From Flavobacterium psychrophilum (GTDB lineage Bacteria > Bacteroidota > Bacteroidia > Flavobacteriales > Flavobacteriaceae), in NCBI GenBank assembly GCA_945897545.1, contig CAMDGJ010000157.1:1-6560 (forward strand): 6,560 nucleotides of DNA, in the 5' to 3' direction. Below are positions 1-4,800 of the stretch, piece by piece. How positions within the stretch are numbered: the first letter of the stretch is position 1; every line of letters begins with the position of its first letter. Below the pieces are notes generated by a model, which did not search any database, was not told the origin of the DNA, and worked only from the letters and a program-made list of their open reading frames with translations. The position numbers and the translations under genes were made by a program.

Positions 1-47
1 GTTCCCATCCTGGGGGATTTTGCAGGAGCTGGTCGTGTAGGACTTGC
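1..47 (-). ncRNA. ffs: Signal recognition particle RNA, small bacterial type (5' part, cut by window edge)
   Basis: This RNA would pair with Ffh to target nascent membrane and secreted proteins to the membrane. Read on the minus strand, the stretch is GC-rich against an AT-rich background and starts just after a well-formed promoter. It contains CAGG (12-9), then AUG, then GGAA (5-2) followed by C. This matches the SRP helix 8 layout, in which an AGG strand is followed by a short stem closed by a GNRA-type GGAA tetraloop; G6-C1 is the closing pair. Further 5' is a segment CCUACACGACC (41-31) that would form the outer stem with the missing 3' half. The strand-specific promoter and the apical motif are seen; the family assignment comes from recalled SRP features, without a covariance-model search. 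The exact 5' end is estimated from promoter spacing. The 3' half, including the expected AGCA strand, lies outside the window. Confidence 0.72.
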
Positions 48-52
48 CGATG

Positions 53-82
53 CAAATATACAATCTATTTTATATTTCGCAA
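53..82 (-). promoter_or_regulatory. Bacteroidota-type promoter for the SRP RNA
   Basis: On the minus strand, TTG (82-80) is followed by exactly 19 bp and then TATATTTG (60-53), a full match to the -7 consensus TAnnTTTG of the Bacteroidota primary sigma factor. The predicted transcription start is about 6-8 bases beyond the box, near 47-45, which is where the GC-rich RNA gene begins. It is the best-matched promoter in the window. Confidence 0.7.
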
Positions 83-87
83 GAGCT

Positions 88-116
88 TTGCACCTATAAA
101 ATATCGTTGTATATTG
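88..116 (+). promoter_or_regulatory. Candidate promoter for the glutaminyl cyclotransferase gene
   Basis: TTG (88-90, within TTTG) is followed by 19 bp and TATATTG (110-116), a -7 box lacking one T of TAnnTTTG. A start near 122 would leave a leader of about 15 bases before the ATG at 137. It lies back to back with the SRP RNA promoter, the two -33 elements being only about 5 bp apart. The imperfect -7 box keeps confidence moderate. Confidence 0.4.
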
Positions 117-136
117 CATCATCAAAAATAAAAATT

Positions 137-1186
137 ATGAGAAATTATAACTTCCTATTTATCATTTTATTAGGAATCACTTTGGCTAATTGCGGAGGTG
201 CAAAAAAAGGTGAAAATACTTTATTTACTTTCGACGATTCGAAATTTTCGGCACAATATAAACCACAGGAAGCTTTAGAATTGGGCGTTTTAAATCCGAA
301 TTCAAAAACCATTGACAGTATTGTTTACTTTGTCAACGATACAAAAATAGGCTCTAAAAAAGGGATTGACAAACTAACTTTCGAGTTAAAAAACCAACGC
401 TTAGGCTATCAATATCTAAAAGCGGTAGTGTATTTTGAAGGAGATAATTCTGAAGCCACAAAACGGATTGAGTTAGTTTCGAATATTACGCCTAAATTAT
501 TGAAATATACCATTGTAAATACTTATCCCCACGATACTGGGGCTTTCACCGAAGGTTTAGAGTTTTACAAAGATACGTTGTACGAAAGTACAGGCCTTAA
601 CGGCAAATCATATTTGAGAAAATACGATTATAAAACAGGAAAAGTTTTCAAACAAATTGATTTAGATTCAAAATATTTTGGAGAAGGAATTACCATTATC
701 AACAATAAAATATTTCAATTAACATGGCAAAATAAAACAGGATTTATCTATAATGCTGCTACTTGGAAGTTAGAAAAAACCTTCACTTACGACAAAGACA
801 TTGAAGGTTGGGGAATGACCAATGACGGGAAATACATTTACCAAACGGATAAAACCGAGAAAATTTGGAAAATGGATCCAGAAACTCAAAAAATGATTGA
901 TTATGTCAATGTTTATTCCGGAAATTTAAAAATAAAAGCTATAAATGAACTTGAATGGATTAACGGAAAAATCTACACCAATGTTTGGGAAAAAGAGGCA
1001 ATTGCAGTTGTTGATCCAAAAACTGGTGCTGTTGAAGGAATATTGAATATGTCAGGTTTGCGGAAATATATCAATGTTGGACCTAACGATTTTTTGAACG
1101 GAATCGCTTACAATCCAAAAACAAAAACCATTTTTGTGACCGGTAAAAACTGGGACAAAATGTTCGAAATAAAGGTTTCTGAATAG
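137..1186 (+). CDS. Glutaminyl-peptide cyclotransferase (glutamine cyclotransferase), predicted lipoprotein
   Basis: The enzyme converts N-terminal glutamine of peptides to pyroglutamate with release of ammonia. The 349-residue protein starts at ATG 137. An upstream in-frame ATG at 44 is rejected because it lies in the SRP RNA region and would bury the signal peptide. Residues 5-18 form a short hydrophobic signal ending in LANC, with Cys19 the predicted lipidated residue, so the protein is probably membrane-anchored outside the cytoplasm. Residues about 30-120 look like a beta-rich N-terminal domain. The catalytic beta-propeller (bacterial/plant-type glutamine cyclotransferase family) follows with conserved blocks FTEGLEF (137-143), ESTG (150-153), FGEGI (181-185), LTW (195-197), GWG (224-226), NELEW (270-274), NVW (282-284), LNGIAY (320-325) and VTGKNW (334-339). 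The gene is complete. It lies 64 bp upstream of hutI on the same strand, so cotranscription is possible, though a palindromic repeat lies between them. The natural substrate is not evident. Confidence 0.92.
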   Translation: MRNYNFLFIILLGITLANCGGAKKGENTLFTFDDSKFSAQYKPQEALELGVLNPNSKTIDSIVYFVNDTKIGSKKGIDKLTFELKNQRLGYQYLKAVVYFEGDNSEATKRIELVSNITPKLLKYTIVNTYPHDTGAFTEGLEFYKDTLYESTGLNGKSYLRKYDYKTGKVFKQIDLDSKYFGEGITIINNKIFQLTWQNKTGFIYNAATWKLEKTFTYDKDIEGWGMTNDGKYIYQTDKTEKIWKMDPETQKMIDYVNVYSGNLKIKAINELEWINGKIYTNVWEKEAIAVVDPKTGAVEGILNMSGLRKYINVGPNDFLNGIAYNPKTKTIFVTGKNWDKMFEIKVSE

Positions 1187-1196
1187 CGGATAAGTA

Positions 1197-1229
1197 AAAC
1201 CTATACCGTTTTAAAAACCTTATAGGTTT
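1197..1229. repeat. Intergenic palindromic repeat, copy 1
   Basis: AAACCTATA (1197-1205) pairs perfectly with TATAGGTTT (1221-1229), a 9 bp stem with a 15-base loop. The right half alone also folds as AAACCT-TAT-AGGTTT (1215-1229), a 6 bp stem with a 3-base loop. It shares AAAAACCTnnTAGGT with the copy near 4649. No long T tract follows, so termination between the two flanking genes would at best be partial. It may be a dispersed intergenic repeat or a weak attenuator or processing site. Confidence 0.5.
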
Positions 1230-1250
1230 ACAGATGCAAATACATACCAA

Positions 1251-2492
1251 ATGAAAACGCTCCTCATCAACATCAAGGAATTACTTCAAGTGCGAGACGC
1301 TTCGATTTTGAAAGTTGCTGGTGCTGCAATGGCTGAACTTCCCACAATTAAAAATGCTTTTCTGCTGATTGAGAATGATTTAATTGCTGATTTTGGCTCG
1401 ATGGATGATTTACAACAAGATATAAATCCGGAAAAATGTATTGATGTTGATGGGAAAATAGTTTTGCCAACCTGGTGCGACAGTCATACGCATATTGTTT
1501 ATGCAGGAAATCGCGAGCAGGAATTTGTCGATAGAATCAACGGACTTACCTATGAAGAAATTGCCAACCGTGGTGGCGGTATACTAAATTCGGCGCAAAA
1601 ACTCAGCGAAACTTCAGAAGAAGAAATTTTTAATCAATCGAAACTTCGACTCGAAGAAATAATGCGTTTGGGAACTGGCGCTGTTGAAATAAAATCGGGT
1701 TACGGACTGACTTTCGATGGTGAACTAAAAATGCTTCGAGTAATCAAAAGATTATCAGAAGAATATCCCATTACGATTAAAGCCACTTTTCTTGGAGCAC
1801 ACGCTTTTCCAATGGAATATGCGACAAATAGAAAAGGATATATCGATTTGATCATTAGCCAAATGCTTCCTGAAATTGCTACAAACCATTTGGCCGATTA
1901 TATAGATGTGTTTTGCGAAACCGGATATTTCACAATAGACGAAACCGAGCAAATTATGGCAGCCGGAATCCGTTTTGGATTACAACCAAAGATTCATGTG
2001 AATCAATTCAACTCTATTGGTGGAATTCAAGCAGCAGTAAAATTTAAAGCGCTGTCTGTAGATCATCTTGAAATAATGAATCCCGAAGATATTGAAGCCT
2101 TAAAAAACACCGAAACAATGCCGGTTTCCTTGCCTTCTTGCTCCTATTTTCTTGGAATTCCTTATACTCCAGCTCGTGAGATGATGGCAAAAGGTTTGCC
2201 AATAGCAGTCGCTAGCGATTTTAACCCAGGTTCCACTCCATCCGGAAACATGAACTTTGTTGTTTCGACTGCTTGCATTAAAATGAAAATGACTCCCGAA
2301 GAAGCCATAAATGCTGCCACTATAAACGGAGCTTATGCAATGGGAATTTCAAAAACCCACGGAAGCATCACCATTGGCAAAAAAGCCAATTTAATTATCA
2401 CAAAACCCGTTTCCTCCTATTATCAATTGCCGTATGCTTTTGGTAGTAATTTGATAGAAATGGTGTTTATTGAAGGCAAAATTATTGCATAA
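1251..2492 (+). CDS. hutI: Imidazolonepropionase
   Basis: HutI hydrolyses 4-imidazolone-5-propanoate to N-formimidoyl-L-glutamate, the third step of histidine degradation, in the cytoplasm. At 413 residues it has the usual family length and is complete. It is an amidohydrolase-superfamily TIM barrel. Metal ligands expected from the Bacillus subtilis enzyme are visible: H79 and H81 in DSHTH, H249 in KIHVNQF and D323 in ASDFNPGS. Substrate-site residues are also present: R88 in AGNR, Y151 in EIKSGYGL, H184 in GAHAFP and N325. The position usually written as catalytic Glu (DEF after the third His) is Gln252 here. The start follows AT-rich sequence without a Shine-Dalgarno site, as is normal in this phylum. 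The next same-strand gene, hutG, uses its product, but a minus-strand gene separates them. No clear promoter is seen in the 64 bp upstream, so it may be read through from the cyclotransferase gene. Confidence 0.96.
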   Translation: MKTLLINIKELLQVRDASILKVAGAAMAELPTIKNAFLLIENDLIADFGSMDDLQQDINPEKCIDVDGKIVLPTWCDSHTHIVYAGNREQEFVDRINGLTYEEIANRGGGILNSAQKLSETSEEEIFNQSKLRLEEIMRLGTGAVEIKSGYGLTFDGELKMLRVIKRLSEEYPITIKATFLGAHAFPMEYATNRKGYIDLIISQMLPEIATNHLADYIDVFCETGYFTIDETEQIMAAGIRFGLQPKIHVNQFNSIGGIQAAVKFKALSVDHLEIMNPEDIEALKNTETMPVSLPSCSYFLGIPYTPAREMMAKGLPIAVASDFNPGSTPSGNMNFVVSTACIKMKMTPEEAINAATINGAYAMGISKTHGSITIGKKANLIITKPVSSYYQLPYAFGSNLIEMVFIEGKIIA

Positions 2493-2494
2493 AA

Positions 2495-2518
2495 AAAGAG
2501 GAACATCTGCTCCTCTTT
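2495..2518. terminator. Bidirectional terminator between convergent genes
   Basis: AAAGAGGA (2495-2502) and TCCTCTTT (2511-2518) form a perfect 8 bp stem with an 8-base loop. Read on the minus strand the stem runs into seven Ts (complement of 2497-2491), a good intrinsic terminator for the coiled-coil gene. On the plus strand it is followed by CCTTT, so it can also end hutI transcripts. It sits 3 bp after the hutI stop and 22 bp from the facing gene's stop. Confidence 0.85.
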
Positions 2519-2539
2519 CCTTTATTAATTTTGTTGCTA

Positions 2540-3421
2540 CTATTTCAGAGTAAAACTTGTTTTAGAAACCAATTGATCTTGATCAAAAATATTTACAAAA
2601 TACGTCCCTTTCGCAAAATCTTTACCTGGCAAGTCTTGTGAAACTTGAACGGTTTTGTTTTCGTATTTTACATTGGTTATGAAACTATAAGTCAATGATT
2701 TTTCTTCAAAAGACACCGTTTGCTTGTCTCCTAAAACATTATTTTTGCTATCAATAACTTGAACATAATACGACTTATCCCCAGATTTTGCAATTTGATT
2801 TTCGGCAATTGTAAAGCTAATTCTAAGAACATTTGCTCTACCAGCTTTTTCTGTTTCAATTTGTTTTCCAGAACTTTTTAATCTAAAAGCGGAACCTTTT
2901 GTATTTAAAACAGTCAATTTTGAACCTTTTTCAACCACTTTCGCTAGTTCTTCATTTTGACCTGTTAATGCTTCAACATTCTTTTTAGTTTCTCCTAACA
3001 CAACAACTGTGCTATCTCGCTGCGTAGTCAAAGTTACATTTTCTTTTTTCAAGCCTTCATTTTCGGCTATCAAAACCTTCATGTTATTTTCTAATTTAGC
3101 ATATTGCGATCTGTATTTTGAAGCATCGCCTTTTGATTTATTAACTTCATTTATCAAGTTTACCACTTTGTCTCTTTCTACAATTAATTCTTCTGACATA
3201 GAGGTGTTTTCTGCAATTGCTGCATCATAGGTCGTTTTTAACTCCTGTAAATCTTTCAAAACCAATTCTTTCTCTGAAAGTGTTTTTGTGAATTCTGTCT
3301 GAACTGCTTTGGCATCGTTGGTCAGTTTATAAATATAAAATAAACTTCCAACTAATAAAATTGCTAAAATGGCAATAATTACCTTTAGACTTGTGCTTGA
3401 ATTGTTCTGTTGTTGTTCCAT
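2540..3421 (-). CDS. Membrane-anchored coiled-coil protein of unknown function
   Basis: I do not recognise a characterised family. The 293-residue product has a short polar N-terminus, one transmembrane segment at about residues 13-32 (hydrophobic I/L/V/A run), and then a long Lys/Glu-rich helical stretch at about 35-165 with heptad-like spacing, suggesting a coiled coil. The C-terminal domain (about 170-293) is rich in alternating hydrophobic residues and looks like a beta-sandwich. The expected topology is a small cytoplasmic N-terminus with the rest in the periplasm. ATG 3421 is chosen over an in-frame TTG at 3442 because that TTG is part of a -7 promoter box and the reading between them is only lysine-rich leader. 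Similar proteins are sometimes labelled as chromosome-partitioning proteins on coiled-coil similarity alone; no ATPase motif supports that. It is convergent with hutI and divergent from hutG, which argues against cotranscription with either. Confidence 0.85.
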   Translation of the reverse strand: MEQQQNNSSTSLKVIIAILAILLVGSLFYIYKLTNDAKAVQTEFTKTLSEKELVLKDLQELKTTYDAAIAENTSMSEELIVERDKVVNLINEVNKSKGDASKYRSQYAKLENNMKVLIAENEGLKKENVTLTTQRDSTVVVLGETKKNVEALTGQNEELAKVVEKGSKLTVLNTKGSAFRLKSSGKQIETEKAGRANVLRISFTIAENQIAKSGDKSYYVQVIDSKNNVLGDKQTVSFEEKSLTYSFITNVKYENKTVQVSQDLPGKDFAKGTYFVNIFDQDQLVSKTSFTLK

Positions 3422-3439
3422 TTTTTTTATGTTTTGGTA

Positions 3440-3447
3440 CAAATTTA
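3440..3447 (-). promoter_or_regulatory. -7 box for the coiled-coil gene
   Basis: On the minus strand this reads TAAATTTG, a full match to TAnnTTTG, 18 bp upstream of the ATG at 3421. The only upstream TTG (3462-3460) is 12 bp away, too close for the usual spacing of about 19, so the -33 element is weak or absent. With this start the transcript leader would be only about 10 bases, rich in A. Confidence 0.5.
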
Positions 3448-3489
3448 ATAATTTAATTTCAAGTCAGAACGTTTTCTTAACAATTATAT

Positions 3490-3497
3490 TATATTTG
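3490..3497 (+). promoter_or_regulatory. -7 box for hutG
   Basis: TATATTTG is a full match to TAnnTTTG, 16 bp before the hutG ATG at 3514, predicting a start near 3503 and a leader of about 10 bases. A TTTT at 3472-3475 is the only -33-like element and is poorly spaced. It lies 42 bp from the opposed -7 box at 3440-3447, so the two genes share a compact divergent control region of 92 bp between start codons. No histidine-utilisation operator palindrome is evident. Confidence 0.5.
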
Positions 3498-3513
3498 ACG
3501 CTTATAAATTTTT

Positions 3514-4560
3514 ATGGAAAAACTCGTCCCATTTACGATTAATGACCTTGCAAAAGTTACCAACCACCGAAGTGGAGAAATCAAATTTGGTGAAAAGATG
3601 CTAACTATTCCAAAAGGAGTAGATCCAGTATCCTTTATGAAAAGTTCAGAGACCAAATATGTTTTATTTGGAATCCCAGAAGATATTGGTGTAAGAGCAA
3701 ATTATGGAAGACCTGGTGCGGCTTCAGCTTGGGAAAGTGCTATAGGAAGTATCGCAAACATTCAGCATAATCGTTTTTGCAAAGGAAATCAACTACTTGT
3801 TTTAGGACAATTAGATGTGTGTGAGGAAATGAAAGAAGTGCAAGATCTAAACTTTAATAATATAGATGACCGGAAAAAATTAAGCGAACTGGTTGAAAAA
3901 ATTGATAAAGAAGTTTCACATGTAATTTTTAATATTGTAAAATTGGGTAAAATTCCTATAATTATTGGTGGTGGCCACAATAATTCATACGGAAACATAA
4001 AAGGAACTGCACTTGCGAAAGGAAAGGCCGTCAATGCCGTTAATTTTGATGCACATTCAGATTTTAGGATTCTGGAAGGACGACACAGCGGAAACGGCTT
4101 TTCGTATGCTTTTGAAGAAGGTTTTTTGAAAAAGTATTTCATTTTTGGCTTACACGAAAACTATACCTCGAAAAGCGTTCTTGACATTATCAAAAAAATT
4201 GAAGAAAGAGTCCGTTACAACACTTACGATAGTATTAATATTCGGAAAGAAAAGAACTTTAATCAGGAACTCGGACAAGCCTTAGAATTTATTCAAAATG
4301 ATTTTTACGGAATAGAAATTGATTTGGATGCCATTCCAAATATTGCGAGTAGCGCAATGACTTTGAGTGGTTTTTCTATTGAGGAACTTCGACAGTTTAT
4401 AACTTATTTCGGAAAAAATAAAAACGCAGCCTATTTACACATTTGCGAAGGAGCACCTGATTTGGGAGAGGAAAAAAATAATCATTTGATAGGAAAACTA
4501 ATTGGTTATTTGGTTACTGATTTTATAAAATCAAATAATAGTATTGAACCTACCTACTAA
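3514..4560 (+). CDS. hutG: Arginase-family hydrolase, probable formimidoylglutamase
   Basis: The likely reaction is hydrolysis of N-formimidoyl-L-glutamate to L-glutamate and formamide, the last step of one histidine-degradation route. The 348-residue protein has the ureohydrolase (arginase/agmatinase/HutG) dinuclear metal motifs: GGGHNN (152-157, ligand H155), NFDAHSDFR (177-185, ligands D179, H181, D183) and EIDLDAI (268-274, ligands D270 and D272). E312, in HICEGAP, sits where the family has its C-terminal active-site Glu. Two features differ from textbook arginase: GGGH replaces GGDH, and the DP usually following the third motif is absent. GGGH is also seen in HutG proteins, which favours that assignment, as does hutI one gene away. 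Arginase or agmatinase remain possible, because substrate specificity cannot be read from these motifs. The start at ATG 3514 fits the promoter spacing. The gene is complete. Confidence 0.85.
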   Translation: MEKLVPFTINDLAKVTNHRSGEIKFGEKMLTIPKGVDPVSFMKSSETKYVLFGIPEDIGVRANYGRPGAASAWESAIGSIANIQHNRFCKGNQLLVLGQLDVCEEMKEVQDLNFNNIDDRKKLSELVEKIDKEVSHVIFNIVKLGKIPIIIGGGHNNSYGNIKGTALAKGKAVNAVNFDAHSDFRILEGRHSGNGFSYAFEEGFLKKYFIFGLHENYTSKSVLDIIKKIEERVRYNTYDSINIRKEKNFNQELGQALEFIQNDFYGIEIDLDAIPNIASSAMTLSGFSIEELRQFITYFGKNKNAAYLHICEGAPDLGEEKNNHLIGKLIGYLVTDFIKSNNSIEPTY

Positions 4561-4595
4561 AATATTCTTGTTTTTAAAATTGCGAATGCAAATAG

Positions 4596-4624
4596 AAGGT
4601 TGAATTTATAGACTTTCAATTTTT
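4596..4624 (+). terminator. Weak candidate terminator after hutG
   Basis: TTGAA (4600-4604) pairs with TTCAA (4615-4619) across a 10-base loop, extended by two G-T wobbles and two A-T pairs to 4596 and 4623, and ends in TTTTT (4620-4624). The stem is AT-rich and the T run overlaps it, so it would be inefficient. It is the only hairpin with a T tract close to the hutG stop. Confidence 0.3.
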
Positions 4625-4638
4625 CAGAGCAGATCAAT

Positions 4639-4664
4639 GAGGTTATAAAAACCTCTTAGGTCTT
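4639..4664. repeat. Intergenic palindromic repeat, copy 2
   Basis: GAGGTT (4639-4644) pairs with AACCTC (4650-4655), a 6 bp stem with a 5-base loop. The right part alternatively folds as ACCT-CTT-AGGT (4651-4661), extended to AAAACCT/AGGTCTT with one mismatch. It shares AAAAACCTnnTAGGT with the repeat at 1197-1229. The two alternative hairpins use the same strand (around 4650-4655) and are mutually exclusive. It lies mid-way in the 240 bp between hutG and the helicase gene, away from either stop codon. Confidence 0.45.
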
Positions 4665-4747
4665 AAGGTATAGCAATACGGCGCTAAAATTTAATCCTTA
4701 AATTCGTCATAACAATTCATTCTCGATTTACCACAAAATAATAATCC

Positions 4748-4769
4748 TATCTTTGCAAAACTATCTTTG
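4748..4769 (+). promoter_or_regulatory. Twin -7 boxes upstream of the helicase gene
   Basis: TATCTTTG occurs twice (4748-4755 and 4762-4769), both exact matches to TAnnTTTG and both inside a 9-base direct repeat CTATCTTTG spaced 14 bp apart. Neither has a clear TTG at the usual distance; TTTA at 4727-4730 is 17 bp from the first box. Predicted starts near 4762 and 4776 give leaders of about 39 and 25 bases before the ATG at 4801. Confidence 0.55.
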
Positions 4770-4800
4770 TACTTATTACAAGATGTTTAATACGTAAATT

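Noticed and set aside
50..58. ATGCAAATA occurring in three non-coding stretches (50-58, 1234-1242, 4586-4594)
   Set aside because: A 9-base AT-rich word is expected to recur by chance; only the first copy is part of a recognisable promoter (on the minus strand), the other two lack the TA of the -7 box.
1..99. Plus-strand frame open from the window edge to TAA at 97-99, apparently the C-terminus of a protein
   Set aside because: The translation matched nothing I know, and its first half is antisense to the SRP RNA candidate, with its second half spanning that RNA's promoter. The RNA explains the GC-rich composition better.
44..136. Upstream ATG giving a 31-residue extension of the cyclotransferase
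   Set aside because: It would start inside the SRP RNA/promoter region, upstream of the gene's own promoter, and would bury the lipoprotein signal peptide that begins at 137.
1755..1952. Minus-strand frame inside hutI
   Set aside because: Shadow of a conserved gene; no recognisable domain or promoter.
3009..3230. Plus-strand frame inside the coiled-coil gene
   Set aside because: Shadow frame; a Ser/Phe-rich translation typical of the antisense of Lys/Glu-rich coding sequence.
3422..3442. TTG start extending the coiled-coil protein by 7 residues
   Set aside because: The TTG is the end of the TAAATTTG -7 box, so it would lie upstream of the transcript start.
3789..4142. Minus-strand frame of 117 codons inside hutG
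   Set aside because: It overlaps the conserved metal-binding motifs of hutG, and its Ser/Phe/Pro-rich translation resembles no protein I know.
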